The notes: generated by a model from the letters alone, not told the origin. Positions 1-9,662 are shown, counted from the first letter of the stretch. The stretch: 64,000 bases of DNA from Prevotella sp. (GCA_017557405.1 JAFYYV010000049.1:1-64000); one strand, 5' to 3'. A program made the numbers and translations.

Positions 1-241
1 GGGTTATTATAATATATCATATAATTATATTATATATTATAATAAAATTATTATTATTACATTCTATTCTATTTACACCCTATTTGTCTTTCAATCTCAA
101 ACCAATTTTCTCCCGAGCAGAGGTTGAAAATCCTTATTGTTATAATGTTATAATGTTATAATGTTACATTTCCTCGAAAAGGTGGTCAGTTTCCTGTTGC
201 ACCATCGTGTCAAAAATTTTTACTCACAAAAGGGTGAAAAA
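1..241. other. AT-rich intergenic region at window edge
   Basis: No credible gene is seen here. The first 60 bases are almost pure A/T, and a short TAATGTTA repeat occurs near 140-165. A 69-residue frame starting at 161 overlaps the promoter and signal peptide of the next gene and looks spurious. Confidence 0.5.
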
Positions 242-273
242 TTTGGAGGTATGGATTTTTTTTTGTACCTTTG
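242..273 (+). promoter_or_regulatory. Bacteroidota-type promoter for the thioredoxin-like gene
   Basis: TTTG at 242-245, a 20-bp spacer and TACCTTTG at 266-273 match the Bacteroidota primary-sigma consensus (TTTG, 19-21 bp, TAnnTTTG). It lies 29 bp upstream of the ATG at 303, which supports that start. Confidence 0.75.
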
Positions 274-302
274 TAGTGTAAAAAGAAACCTATCGAACGA
301 AA

Positions 303-1916
303 ATGAACAAGACTATCATCCTATCGCTACTCGTCGCCCTGCTTCTGATGCCTATTGGTGTGGAGGCTAAGAAAAAGGTCAAGAAAGAACAAGAGGTGCC
401 GCAGCTGCTGAACTTTCCGAGTGCAGAGCTTGACGAGTATCGCTTGCATGGCGGTAATGTGGTCATTCAGGGGCGCATTGTGATACCGGAAGAGGCCAGG
501 GGTGAGCAGATCCCCAAGGAGATTCTTGAACAGATTAACGGTTCCACCGAAGTCATCGTGCGCGACTATATTGTCCGCAAGGAGAAGATCTCACTCATCG
601 AGTTCAAGCCCGATGGCACGTTCTCGCTCGATGTCCATGTGCCTTACCCCATGTTTCTGCTCGTCTATCCCATGGGAATGGTATATGCCTGCCCTGGCGA
701 CACTGTCAACGTAACGATTGACACCACTAAACCATCTAAGAAAGAGGGTCTGTCGTTTGATGGAACGGGAGTTAGCGGTGAGGTGACCAGGCGGTTGCAG
801 CAGGTGGATGATAAATACTACAACCCCGATTGGTCGAACAAAGTGTATGAGAAAGGCCTTGACTCGCTGATGATGTGGAAGGACGAGCAAGTGGCTCAGA
901 TGGACGAGTTGGTACGTCAAATGAACAACGGACTGCCCGAGCTCGAAGGTTGCTCTCCCTTGGCATCCGACATCTTGCGCACCCACATTCTTTCACAGCG
1001 CTTGGAGTATATCTGCGACTACTATATGCGTGGAGAAAACAAGCTGCTTGAGGATAGCACGATAGACCGCGATGCCTATTGGAAGCAGTACTTCAGTTTC
1101 GTTACACCCCGTGCGAAATACCTGACAGACAATCCACTGCTGCTGATTGCCGGCGACGAGTTCTTCTTCAACAGGATAGAGTACTACCTCTTTCGTCCCA
1201 TGCATGCAGGCGGAGCATTGGATTACATACCCTTCGAGTACGACCCAGTAATTGCCGAGTCCTTAGCAAAAGAAAAGCATGTCTTTCGTCGCGAGTCCAG
1301 AAGAAACGCAATGAACATAATGCACGAAACACTGAACCTCAGTCCATCTGACTTCAGCGCACAGGTGTGCGAACTGCGCGACTTCTTCAGCTCTATAAAA
1401 TGGCATGAAGACCAACATGACATTGTTGCCGACGACTTTGCTGCCACGATGGCCGTCGTTACCCATCCCGAACTGATTCGCCGCGCTGTGCTGACCTATC
1501 GTGACTATGTGAAGGAGAGCGAGATAAAAGTGGTGGAAGACAGGCCGATGACCAAGGGCGACAGCATCTTCCAGCGCATCATCGAACCCTACAAGGGCAA
1601 CGTGCTCTACGTGGATTTCTGGGAAATGTCGTGCGGTCCCTGCCGCGGAAAGATGCTTCAGATGCGCGACGAGGTGGAGGCCAACAAGGACAAACCCGTG
1701 AAGTACCTCTACATCACCGACGACACGCCTGAACATTGCAAGTCGTTTCTAGAACCCAACAACATCAAGGGCGAGCACATCCATATCTCCCGCTCCGAAT
1801 GGGGCTATCTGCAGCAGAAGTTCAATTTCAGTGGCGTCCCCTTCATCGTGCTCTACGACAAACAGGGCAATCGCCGTGAAAATGTGACGGTGGATCAGCT
1901 GTTGGAAGAAGAATAG
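303..1916 (+). CDS. Exported thioredoxin-like (TlpA/redoxin family) protein
   Basis: A 537-residue protein. It begins with a hydrophobic signal peptide (about residues 1-22), so it acts in the periplasm or on the envelope. The last ~130 residues form a thioredoxin fold with a CGPC active site (Cys444, Cys447) and the cis-Pro region GVPF further on. The long middle has no recognised motif; Bacteroidota TlpA-like proteins commonly carry such an N-terminal DUF4369-like extension. The expected role is thiol-disulfide exchange on exported proteins. It is followed 17 bp later by the DUF3667 gene and probably shares its transcript. The substrate is unknown. Confidence 0.85.
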   Translation: MNKTIILSLLVALLLMPIGVEAKKKVKKEQEVPQLLNFPSAELDEYRLHGGNVVIQGRIVIPEEARGEQIPKEILEQINGSTEVIVRDYIVRKEKISLIEFKPDGTFSLDVHVPYPMFLLVYPMGMVYACPGDTVNVTIDTTKPSKKEGLSFDGTGVSGEVTRRLQQVDDKYYNPDWSNKVYEKGLDSLMMWKDEQVAQMDELVRQMNNGLPELEGCSPLASDILRTHILSQRLEYICDYYMRGENKLLEDSTIDRDAYWKQYFSFVTPRAKYLTDNPLLLIAGDEFFFNRIEYYLFRPMHAGGALDYIPFEYDPVIAESLAKEKHVFRRESRRNAMNIMHETLNLSPSDFSAQVCELRDFFSSIKWHEDQHDIVADDFAATMAVVTHPELIRRAVLTYRDYVKESEIKVVEDRPMTKGDSIFQRIIEPYKGNVLYVDFWEMSCGPCRGKMLQMRDEVEANKDKPVKYLYITDDTPEHCKSFLEPNNIKGEHIHISRSEWGYLQQKFNFSGVPFIVLYDKQGNRRENVTVDQLLEEE

Positions 1917-1933
1917 AAAAAATCTAAAAGATA

Positions 1934-2920
1934 ATGACCATCAAGAGAATACTCGCCCGATTCCGCACTTGGCAACGCAATCCGTTTGGCTATGAGAACC
2001 ATAGCCCAGGCACGACACGTTGCCAAAACTGTGGCACGGAGTTCGCCGACAACTATTGCCCGCGCTGCGGACAGGCTGCTAGTACGAAGCGACTCTCATG
2101 GCAGAGTATCCGCGAGGGTGTGATGAACATGTGGGGGGCTGGCAACCGCTCGATGCCCTACTCGCTGCTGCAACTGCTGGGGCGTCCGGGCAATTTCATC
2201 TACGACTACCTCAGCGGCAAGCGTCAGGTGAGCTATCCGCCCTTCAGGATGCTGTTCATCGTGGCGGTCATCGCGCTGTTCTTTGAAAATATTCTGCCCT
2301 CGTCGGAGGCTGTCGAGTCGGGCGCTGATGCCGCGAGGTTTGTGTTCTTGGACAAAACTTTCGATTGGTTTGCCGACAATCCCGGATGGGGCATGATCTT
2401 CCTCTGCGGCATCTTCATACTGCCCACGTGGGTGGTTTTCCGTTTCGCCCCGCGCTATCCGAAACACACGCTGCCCGAGGGTTTCTTCATCCAGGTGTTC
2501 ATGGGTACGCTCGCCCTGCTGACCTCTCTCCTTTGCGCCCTGCTTGACGAAGACATGGTGTTTTGGCTCATCGTCGTTTATTACTTTGTGGCCTACCTGC
2601 AACTCTTCGGCTATCGAGTGTGGGGCACGCTCTGGCGTTTGGTGGTCACGTTCATTTCGGGATTGGGCATCCTGGTGTTTCTCATCTTCAGCATCGAGAT
2701 CATCATCAAAAAAGGTTCCACAAGTCTGAATCATAGCCTTAGAGCTGAATTGTTCGCGCTGGCTCTCCTATCGGTTCTGAACTGTGTGCTCCTGTATGTT
2801 TCCTACAAGATTGGCAAAAGAGGGTGGCTGCGCAGGTCCATCAATGGCCAACAAGAAGAACCAATGGAATCGGAGGTGGAGGCGCTTACGCCTGGAAGGT
2901 CGTCGAAAAACAGTGAATGA
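1934..2920 (+). CDS. DUF3667-family zinc-ribbon membrane protein
   Basis: A 328-residue protein with an N-terminal four-cysteine zinc ribbon (Cys30, Cys33, Cys42, Cys45; CxxC-x8-CxxC). A conserved basic/aromatic block follows (around LLGRPGNFIYDYLSGKR), then about five hydrophobic segments (near 115-130, 150-170, 190-215, 220-260, 275-295). This order is typical of the DUF3667 family of Bacteroidota, whose function is not known. The C-terminal tail is polar. The stop overlaps the next gene by 4 bp (ATGA), so translation is coupled with the Stealth protein. A role in the envelope or in glycan assembly is only a guess from context. Confidence 0.8.
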   Translation: MTIKRILARFRTWQRNPFGYENHSPGTTRCQNCGTEFADNYCPRCGQAASTKRLSWQSIREGVMNMWGAGNRSMPYSLLQLLGRPGNFIYDYLSGKRQVSYPPFRMLFIVAVIALFFENILPSSEAVESGADAARFVFLDKTFDWFADNPGWGMIFLCGIFILPTWVVFRFAPRYPKHTLPEGFFIQVFMGTLALLTSLLCALLDEDMVFWLIVVYYFVAYLQLFGYRVWGTLWRLVVTFISGLGILVFLIFSIEIIIKKGSTSLNHSLRAELFALALLSVLNCVLLYVSYKIGKRGWLRRSINGQQEEPMESEVEALTPGRSSKNSE

Positions 2921-4047
2921 ACGATATGAACGAGATATTCAACCAATACATCTGCCACCCTTGGGTGTTCCTGCGCGGCTTTGTGGGCTCGTTTTTCCTC
3001 TCCAGCAAGCCCATGAGGGAGCCTGTGGACTTCGTGGTAACTTGGGTGGACAGCAATGATGAGAATTGGCGACAAGAGAAAAGAAAATACGAGGAGCATG
3101 TGTCGGCTGTGGAGAGTCTTGACAAGGGGAGCGAGCGCTATCGCAACTGGGATTTGTTCTTCTATTGGTTTCGAGCCGTCGAGCAATATGCTCCATGGGT
3201 GAACAAGGTGTATCTCGTTACTTGCGGCCATGTGCCCTCGTGGTTGGAGGAGGCGAATGAGAAGTTGGTGGTGGTGAAGCATAGCGATTTCATCCCCGAG
3301 GAATATCTGCCTACGTTCAACAGCCTGGCCATCGAACTCAATCTGCATCGAATCAAAGGACTGAGCGAGCATTTTGTGTATTTCAACGATGACACGATTC
3401 TTACCGACCACGTGCGCCCTGAGGACTTCTTCCAAGATGGCAAGCCGTTGGTGTGCTCGTCGGCTGCCTATGTGCTCAATACTCCCGACAATGGTGTGTT
3501 CAACCACCAGTTGTTCAGTGCCATTGGTTTGATGAACGCTTATAATTGGCGGAAGGTCATTGAGAAGGCACCGTCGAAGTGGTTCTATTATCGCTATGGT
3601 GTGAAACTGAGATACAGTTGGGGCGCCTACAAACATGATTATCTGACGGGCGTGTACTATACCCACATGCCTCAGGCGTTCAGGAAGTCCACCATGCAGA
3701 AGGTTTGGGAGAACCACACTGAGCAGTTGTCGGCCACTTGCAGCCATCGATTCCGCACGCCAATGGATGTAAGCCATCAGGTGATCAGCCTGCAGGAGAT
3801 TGTTGATGGCGACTATGTTCCTATGACTCGTCATCATTATGGTCGCATTTGGACGGACATAGGAACGGACAAGGATTTGTTTGCCGACGACATTCGCCAT
3901 CACCGGGACAAGATAGTCTGCGTGCACGACAACCACAACATTACCGCTGAGCATTTCGAGATAGTAAGAAATACCGTAGCCCAGGCTTTCGAGGACATTC
4001 TTCCATCACCCTGTTCGTTTGAGAAGAAGAGGCGGGAGGTGCCTTGA
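2917..4047 (+). CDS. Stealth-family capsular polysaccharide phosphotransferase
   Basis: A 376-residue protein with the Stealth signature. Conserved region 1 is at about 38-48 (DFVVTWVDSND). Region 2 (residues ~76-160) includes RNWDLFFYWFR, PTFNSLAIE and FNDD (156-159), and C-terminal regions 3 and 4 follow. Stealth proteins transfer hexose-1-phosphate from UDP-sugar donors to build phosphodiester-linked surface polysaccharides, resembling N-acetylglucosamine-1-phosphotransferase. The Asp-rich FNDD is the expected metal/nucleotide site. The gene is coupled to the DUF3667 gene upstream and followed 33 bp later by a LicD-like gene, so both enzymes probably decorate the same phosphate-containing glycan. 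Confidence 0.88.
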   Translation: MNDMNEIFNQYICHPWVFLRGFVGSFFLSSKPMREPVDFVVTWVDSNDENWRQEKRKYEEHVSAVESLDKGSERYRNWDLFFYWFRAVEQYAPWVNKVYLVTCGHVPSWLEEANEKLVVVKHSDFIPEEYLPTFNSLAIELNLHRIKGLSEHFVYFNDDTILTDHVRPEDFFQDGKPLVCSSAAYVLNTPDNGVFNHQLFSAIGLMNAYNWRKVIEKAPSKWFYYRYGVKLRYSWGAYKHDYLTGVYYTHMPQAFRKSTMQKVWENHTEQLSATCSHRFRTPMDVSHQVISLQEIVDGDYVPMTRHHYGRIWTDIGTDKDLFADDIRHHRDKIVCVHDNHNITAEHFEIVRNTVAQAFEDILPSPCSFEKKRREVP

Positions 4048-4080
4048 TAGTTTGACTTTGAATTAGAAAAGAATTTTACC

Positions 4081-4863
4081 ATGGAAAGAATCACAGAAGT
4101 ACAAGAATTGCGCGGCATACAGATGGGTATCCTCGATGAGATTCATCGTTTTTGCACGAGCCGCGGCATTACCTATTTCCTGTCGAGTGGCACCCTGCTG
4201 GGGGCTGTTCGTCATGGGGGCTATATCCCTTGGGATGACGACCTCGACCTCTATATGCCTCGGGCCGACTACGAGCGGTTTCTGACGGTTTATGAGGATG
4301 AGAAGGGCGTTTATCGTGCATTAAACCCGAAGCTCGAACGCAACTATTATTACACGTTTGCCAAGGTGGTGGACACGCGTACGCGGATGGTGGAGGAAGA
4401 GACGCAGGGCTTTGAGATTGGCGTGTATGTGGACATCTTTCCCATTGACTACGTGTCGGACGATGAGCATGAACGCGAGCGGGTGTTCAAGAAGAAGCAT
4501 CTGCTGTATAAGATCAGGCGTTGCAAACTGTCGAAGACTTGCTGCTTGAACAATCGATTGGCGTGGCTTTGCTATCGTTGGCTTCCCATTCCGTTGAGTG
4601 CCATTAATGGCATGATTGAACGGTTGGTGGTGAAACGCGAGCCGACAAACACGATGTGCAACATGACCGAGGCTGGTCCGTCGTTGCGTGGTTGCTTTCC
4701 CGCAAAACTATTGGAAAGCGCGGTGGACATTGATTTCGAAGGAAAGACCTACAAGACGATGGTGGGCTACAAGGAATACTTGGAACACACGTATGGTGAT
4801 TATATGACATTGCCGCCCGAAAATGAGCGGCAACATCATCATTTCGAGGCTTGGTGGAAATGA
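4081..4863 (+). CDS. LicD-family phosphotransferase
   Basis: A 260-residue cytosolic protein with the LicD signature near the N terminus: SSGTLLGAVRHGG followed by YIPWDDDLDL (residues ~35-57). The Asp cluster is the presumed catalytic metal site. LicD/Fukutin-type enzymes attach phospho-substituents such as phosphocholine, or other nucleotide-activated groups, to glycans. A LicC-like nucleotidyltransferase domain is encoded nearby on the other strand (5815-7632) and could provide the activated donor; that link is inference. The start was chosen by its distance to the Stealth gene and by the family N terminus. The gene ends 29 bp from a convergent gene. Confidence 0.88.
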   Translation: MERITEVQELRGIQMGILDEIHRFCTSRGITYFLSSGTLLGAVRHGGYIPWDDDLDLYMPRADYERFLTVYEDEKGVYRALNPKLERNYYYTFAKVVDTRTRMVEEETQGFEIGVYVDIFPIDYVSDDEHERERVFKKKHLLYKIRRCKLSKTCCLNNRLAWLCYRWLPIPLSAINGMIERLVVKREPTNTMCNMTEAGPSLRGCFPAKLLESAVDIDFEGKTYKTMVGYKEYLEHTYGDYMTLPPENERQHHHFEAWWK

Positions 4864-4891
4864 TTCTTGATCATTGGCCATCAAGCATCTT

Positions 4892-5806
4892 CTAACTGAT
4901 TTTTTCGTATATTCTCGAAGCGAACAGTATGTCGTGAAGGGCAATTCCGTAGTTGTAGCATAGGATGCGCTCATCGGGGTTGGTGCGCCCTGGGTTCTTG
5001 CCTTGCAGGACATGATGGAACTCGTCGTATTGCCTGAATTGCTGGAAATACTTGAAGTTCTGAATCTGAGCCGTATCATCACCAAACACTTTGTCGAAGA
5101 AGAGGTCGCAATTTTGGAATCCCCGCATGTGTACGGGTATGAGTGTGATTCCTTTTTGGAAGAGGCTGTCATCGGGGAAAAGTAGGTGGGGGGCAACTGT
5201 GACGCACGAGATGAGGACCTTGGCTTCTGCGGCAAATCGTTGTGGGTCGTCTATGATTTCGAATTTGACGTTGGAATGGTTTTGAAAAAGCTCGGCAAAT
5301 CGTTCGGCTTGGTCTTTATATCGCAGTAGTCGCAAGGTGATGGCTTGGTCTTTATGGTCGTCGATGATGCAACTGGCAGTGGCTTTTGCGATATTGCCGA
5401 GTCCCATCATGGAGTATGTATTGACATCGCCTGATTGGAAAGTCTTTGCCGCGAGGGCAGCCACGGCTCCTGTGCGCATGGCGGTAATCCAATTGCCGTC
5501 GATGTTGGCGAGCAATTGTCCGGTAAGTGCATCGTAGAGATAGATGTTGCTTTGCAGGACGGGTGTTTGCCCTTGTATGCGGCTGACGATTTTGATACCA
5601 AAGTATTTCTTCCCTTGTTGTTCGGGCAGCAGACACGGCATGGATGTGATGAAATCTTCTCCTTGGGGATGTACGCTGAGTTTGGCGGGCATCTGTGCCT
5701 GGTCTTTCATCAAGAAGGCCTCTTTCACCCATTCGATGCATTGGGCAGGGGTGATATGGAGCTCTTCTATCTGTTTTTGTTGGATGACTATTGCGTTTTT
5801 GTCCAT
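4892..5806 (-). CDS. Ornithine cyclodeaminase / mu-crystallin family dehydrogenase
   Basis: A 304-residue NAD(P)-dependent enzyme. Family landmarks are MRTGAVAALA (110-119), the dinucleotide-binding loop GLGNIA (135-140) and an acidic segment after the second beta strand. Members deaminate ornithine to proline, reduce imines, or form diaminopropionate (SbnB-like), so substrate cannot be assigned. It begins 8 bp after the end of the nucleotidyltransferase-aminotransferase gene and is last in this minus-strand glycan operon. It may therefore work on an amino-acid-like or amino-phosphonate-like precursor of a glycan substituent (inference). Confidence 0.82.
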   Translation of the reverse strand: MDKNAIVIQQKQIEELHITPAQCIEWVKEAFLMKDQAQMPAKLSVHPQGEDFITSMPCLLPEQQGKKYFGIKIVSRIQGQTPVLQSNIYLYDALTGQLLANIDGNWITAMRTGAVAALAAKTFQSGDVNTYSMMGLGNIAKATASCIIDDHKDQAITLRLLRYKDQAERFAELFQNHSNVKFEIIDDPQRFAAEAKVLISCVTVAPHLLFPDDSLFQKGITLIPVHMRGFQNCDLFFDKVFGDDTAQIQNFKYFQQFRQYDEFHHVLQGKNPGRTNPDERILCYNYGIALHDILFASRIYEKIS

Positions 5807-5814
5807 ATTGGGTG

Positions 5815-7632
5815 TTATTTGTTGGGGAATTGCTGGAGGGCTTCTACAAGTCGGGTGTTGTCATGATGGTCGCGCACGGAGATGCGCATGTATTGGCCAC
5901 CGTCGAGTCCGGTCTTGTTGCTGCAGTCGCGTGTAAGGATGTTGTGCTGCTTGAGCATGTAGATGACAATCTCATCAGCCTTGTAGGGTGGCAGAACCTC
6001 GCAAAGGAAATAGTTGGCTTGCGTGGGTATCACGCGAATGAACTTGATGGTGCGCAGTTGCTGTTCGAACTGTGCTCTTTCTTCAATGAATTTCTGACAA
6101 GCCTTCTTGTAGTCTTGTTCGTGTTTGTTGTAGATTTGCATGAAGAACTCGGCAAACGAATTGAGGTTCCAAATGGAAACTTGTTTCTTCATGCGCGCAA
6201 TGCGCTCTTTGTCGGCTGAGGCTAAGATTCCCAATCGCAGGCCAGGAATGCCGTAACTCTTCGAGATGCTCTTCATGACCATCAGCTTGGGATGCGCTTC
6301 GAGGATATCATCGTGCAAAAGGGAATTGTGCTCGTAGTCGTCGCTGAAGTCCACGAAACTCTCATCTACAACAAACAGAATTCCACGCTCATCACACCAT
6401 GTGGCCAACCTGAGCACATCGGCCTTTGGAATGAAGTTGCCCGATGGATTGTCGGGGTTGATGAGCAATAGTGACTGGATGTCTTTATCAGCGAAGTATT
6501 CCATCAGGTCATCGGCTGAATAGCGGTATTCGTTATTTTGTGGGATGAAGGTGACAAGTTGTTCTTGTTGCAGTCGGTTGGGATATTCCTCGAAGGTGGG
6601 GCGTATGACGCCTGTTTTCCCTTGCATGTCCTCCATCAGCAGTTTGATGAGCTCTGCCGCTCCGTTGCCAGGGATGATGTAAGGCTCGCTCACGCCAAAG
6701 CACTTGCTGGCAATCAGCGTGTTGACTTTCATTCCCGAAGGATATTCAGTGAGCAAGGTGCGGAAGTTGGATTGCATCTCATCTACGAGTCGTTGCGAGG
6801 GGAAATAGGGGTTTACCAGATAACAGAAGTCGAGCATCTGGGGGAATCGCCAAAAACCTCCGAATCGTCCGTAGTATTTCCTGAGCACGTCTTCCTCATT
6901 GGCAAAGATGGCTTCTGCAATATCGAGGTCTTGTTTGTCGTCGATCTCATACCATTTCTCGTTGCCAATGGGCAGCGCCTTGAGGTTGGTGTTGTCGAGC
7001 AATGTGATAACACGCAACACTTGTTCGTAGTATTCGTTGTTGCCCAACGCCTTGCAATAGGCTTGCAGGAAGGGCACGTAGATGTTCTTGGAGAAGTCGC
7101 GTGAGAACTTGTAGATGTTGACTGTTTTGTAGTATTTGTCAGTGTCTTCGTAGTGGAAAGCCGACTTTGGCACGAAGTTCACAATGTTCTGTTCTTGGTC
7201 GATGCATACCATCGTTCCGTCCATCCATGTTTCGTATTTGGCCACAAGAGCGAGATTGGGTCGTTTGTCTTCGAGTATCATGGGGATGAGCCGGTCGCTG
7301 AAGATAAGGTCGCTCTCGATAAGAAGGGTGTCGTCGGCTTGCAGTTGTTCTTTGGCCAGCGAAAGCGAATAGATGTTGTTGGTCTTGTCGTAGATGGGGT
7401 TCTCCACGTACTCGATATTCAGATGGTCGTATCGATGTCCGATGTAGTCGATGAGGTTTTGTGCTTGATGTCCCACGACGATGACAACACGCTTCAGTTG
7501 AAGCGTTGACAATTGCGTAAGCAATCGGTCAATCAACCGAATGCCATTTACAGGCACCATGCATTTGGTGTTCTCTCGGGTGTATTCCCCTAATCTGCGG
7601 CCCATTCCTGCCGCTAGGATGATTGCTTGCAT
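5815..7632 (-). CDS. Bifunctional nucleotidyltransferase / PLP aminotransferase
   Basis: A 605-residue fusion when started at the ATG at 7632. A longer frame to 7797 would overlap the upstream gene and lies outside the domain. Residues 1 to ~245 are a sugar/choline-type NTP transferase (AAGMGRRLG at 8-15, Lys23, then a strand-Asp ESDLIF motif). Residues ~270-605 are a fold-type I aminotransferase of the HisC/CobD type: NPDNPSG at 393-399, and the PLP lysine in SISKSYG at about 458. The first half resembles LicC cytidylyltransferases, which make CDP-choline-like donors for LicD enzymes. Fusion to a transaminase recalls PntC-type aminoethylphosphonate enzymes, although the aminotransferase class here differs. 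Confidence 0.82.
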   Translation of the reverse strand: MQAIILAAGMGRRLGEYTRENTKCMVPVNGIRLIDRLLTQLSTLQLKRVVIVVGHQAQNLIDYIGHRYDHLNIEYVENPIYDKTNNIYSLSLAKEQLQADDTLLIESDLIFSDRLIPMILEDKRPNLALVAKYETWMDGTMVCIDQEQNIVNFVPKSAFHYEDTDKYYKTVNIYKFSRDFSKNIYVPFLQAYCKALGNNEYYEQVLRVITLLDNTNLKALPIGNEKWYEIDDKQDLDIAEAIFANEEDVLRKYYGRFGGFWRFPQMLDFCYLVNPYFPSQRLVDEMQSNFRTLLTEYPSGMKVNTLIASKCFGVSEPYIIPGNGAAELIKLLMEDMQGKTGVIRPTFEEYPNRLQQEQLVTFIPQNNEYRYSADDLMEYFADKDIQSLLLINPDNPSGNFIPKADVLRLATWCDERGILFVVDESFVDFSDDYEHNSLLHDDILEAHPKLMVMKSISKSYGIPGLRLGILASADKERIARMKKQVSIWNLNSFAEFFMQIYNKHEQDYKKACQKFIEERAQFEQQLRTIKFIRVIPTQANYFLCEVLPPYKADEIVIYMLKQHNILTRDCSNKTGLDGGQYMRISVRDHHDNTRLVEALQQFPNK

Positions 7633-7658
7633 GTGTTTTATATTATGGGTAACAGATG

Positions 7659-8678
7659 TTATGCGTGGCGGTCGCGCCCTGTCCATTTTTTGATTCGACG
7701 GGTGATGGCATTGCCGATATTGCTGAACTTCGCATGGCGCAGATTGAGCCACAATTCTTCTATCGAGCGCCAAAGTTTCACCCAGGGATGGCCCCAACCG
7801 TTGATGCGGTAGAGTGCGTGTTTGTATTCCATGTGCTCAATGACATGCTTGGGATGTTTCAATGGGAACTGCAACTCATGGCGTTTCATGGTGAAGATGC
7901 GCCGCAAACCGCTAGGCATGGTTTGGAGAGCAGAATAATGCGTTGATTCGGCAGTAGCTCCCACATTATTGATGAGGTTGCGGGTTGGCATAATGGCCAA
8001 TCCATTGTTTAATAGCATGTGCGACCAGAAGATACTTTCGAAGTATTGTTTACCTGAGGCACGATGGTCGGCGAGCATCTTCATGAAATCACTTCGATAA
8101 CGCCTTTCCTTCACGACACCCCCCAATTGTCGCATGGTGAATTCATCATCCATGAAGGAATAGGCTCCGTCCCACTTGCTGACTACCCTTCGCCACGACG
8201 CCCATCCCCAGATGGCGAACACTGATGTGAAGAAGTAATCGTCGGGAACATTGGGTGACACTTCTTGTTCGTTGAATCCAGAGATCATGGTGATGCGTGG
8301 GTCGTTCTCGTAGCGGTCGAGCAATTCCTTGCAGAAGGGGAAGAAAGATTGCGAGGGTACCACATCATCTTCGAGCACGATGCACTTGTCGGCCATCGAA
8401 AATGCCCATTGGTGGGACATATAGCCTGATGGGTCGCAGCCATAGTTGCGTTCTTGGTAGCAGCGTTGCACGTCGCATTGCCAGTCGATGTCTTCGGCAA
8501 TCTTCCGACAGGCTTCAATGCCTGGCAGGTCGCGCTCTGAGCGCGGTCCATCCTGATAGAGGAAGAGCCTTGAGGGACGCGCTTTCCTCACTTCGTTGAA
8601 GACCAGTTGGAACGATTCGGGGCGGTTGAAGAACAGCATCAACACTGCGACATCCACATTGGGAGGGGGTAATTCCAT
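7659..8678 (-). CDS. Glycosyltransferase-like protein (GT-A fold)
   Basis: A 339-residue protein. It has a GT-A type N terminus (VAVLMLFFNRPES), an acidic metal-binding segment (VLEDDVVPS) and a downstream aromatic WGWASWRR motif. This set is seen in a family of Bacteroidota and proteobacterial polysaccharide glycosyltransferases. There is no signal peptide; a cytosolic or membrane-associated enzyme is expected. It sits between a GT2 gene (60 bp upstream) and the nucleotidyltransferase fusion (26 bp downstream) in the same orientation, consistent with assembling a surface glycan repeat unit. Donor and acceptor are unknown. Confidence 0.78.
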   Translation of the reverse strand: MELPPPNVDVAVLMLFFNRPESFQLVFNEVRKARPSRLFLYQDGPRSERDLPGIEACRKIAEDIDWQCDVQRCYQERNYGCDPSGYMSHQWAFSMADKCIVLEDDVVPSQSFFPFCKELLDRYENDPRITMISGFNEQEVSPNVPDDYFFTSVFAIWGWASWRRVVSKWDGAYSFMDDEFTMRQLGGVVKERRYRSDFMKMLADHRASGKQYFESIFWSHMLLNNGLAIMPTRNLINNVGATAESTHYSALQTMPSGLRRIFTMKRHELQFPLKHPKHVIEHMEYKHALYRINGWGHPWVKLWRSIEELWLNLRHAKFSNIGNAITRRIKKWTGRDRHA

Positions 8679-8738
8679 GGCGTTTTGTTGTTTATGGGGT
8701 GTATAGTTGTTAGTTGATTCTTACAGATGTAAGTTGGT

Positions 8739-9662
8739 TCAAGCGCGATGGCGCCAGGCACGGATGAAGCGCCAATAGGTTCTGATGATAGCGCCTGCTA
8801 CGTTTGTAGGCAACCACCATGTCAGTCTGTTGGCCAACGAGAACGATCCATTGAGCCGTCCGTTAAACTGCTCTTTGTAATATGGTTTCACTTTCATTCC
8901 TTCGCCTGCAGCCACAAACAGTTGGTAGTCTTTCAGTTGGTGGAGGATGAAGTGGTGCTCGAAGAAATCCCATCGATAGGCAAGTATCTCGCGCAACATA
9001 TTATCGTAGGCGATGGCTCTTTCCAATGTCTGCTTGCGATCATTTGGCAACCCCATGTTGTACATATAGACGCAGTCATCGATGAATCGCACACGTGGTT
9101 GCTTGGCCAGCACTTTTATCTGCATCAGTTTGTCTTCGCCTTCAATGATCTCATTTGGAATGTCAAGGCAATCTTCCAATATTTCTTTCTTGAAAATGAT
9201 GCCCCACAACACGCAAAATCGTTGCTCGTTGGCTAGAATCTCCCGTATCAGCAGGTCGCAAGGTGGTTCTCCGATGTGGTCCGATAAGGTGTAATGCCCA
9301 TACTGGTCGACGAAGGAAGCTATTACTTCATCGGCTTTTGAAGATTCGATGGCATTGTAGAGCGTGGCAAGTGCATCGGGCAGATAAAAATCGTCTGCGT
9401 CGGAGAACATCACATATTGTCCTTTTGCTTCGTCCAAACCGCGTTTACGGGCGGCAGTCACACCCATGTTAGGGATGTGAATGACCTTCAGCCGACTGTC
9501 TTTCTCGGCAAGTTGGTCGCAAATTTGCCCCGAACGATCGGTACTGCCATCATCAACGGCAATCACCTCGAAATCTTCGAAGGTCTGTTTGAGTGTCTTG
9601 TTCAGACAGGTTTCGATATATTCCTCTTTGTTATAAATGGGTATGATAACCGAGATTTTCAT
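8739..9662 (-). CDS. GT2-family glycosyltransferase
   Basis: A 307-residue family 2 glycosyltransferase. The N terminus shows the classic start (VIIPIYNKEEYI), the VDDGSTDRSG nucleotide-binding motif and the FSDADDF DxD metal site near residue 92. The C-terminal ~100 residues are variable and probably set acceptor choice. The start codon abuts the end of the flippase gene (9663), so the two are probably translationally coupled. It should add one sugar to an undecaprenyl-linked surface glycan in the cytosol. Confidence 0.9.
   Translation of the reverse strand: MKISVIIPIYNKEEYIETCLNKTLKQTFEDFEVIAVDDGSTDRSGQICDQLAEKDSRLKVIHIPNMGVTAARKRGLDEAKGQYVMFSDADDFYLPDALATLYNAIESSKADEVIASFVDQYGHYTLSDHIGEPPCDLLIREILANEQRFCVLWGIIFKKEILEDCLDIPNEIIEGEDKLMQIKVLAKQPRVRFIDDCVYMYNMGLPNDRKQTLERAIAYDNMLREILAYRWDFFEHHFILHQLKDYQLFVAAGEGMKVKPYYKEQFNGRLNGSFSLANRLTWWLPTNVAGAIIRTYWRFIRAWRHRA

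Noticed and set aside
2803-3954. 383-residue minus-strand frame opposite the Stealth gene
   Set aside because: The plus strand carries a full Stealth protein with conserved motifs; the antisense frame has no family features.
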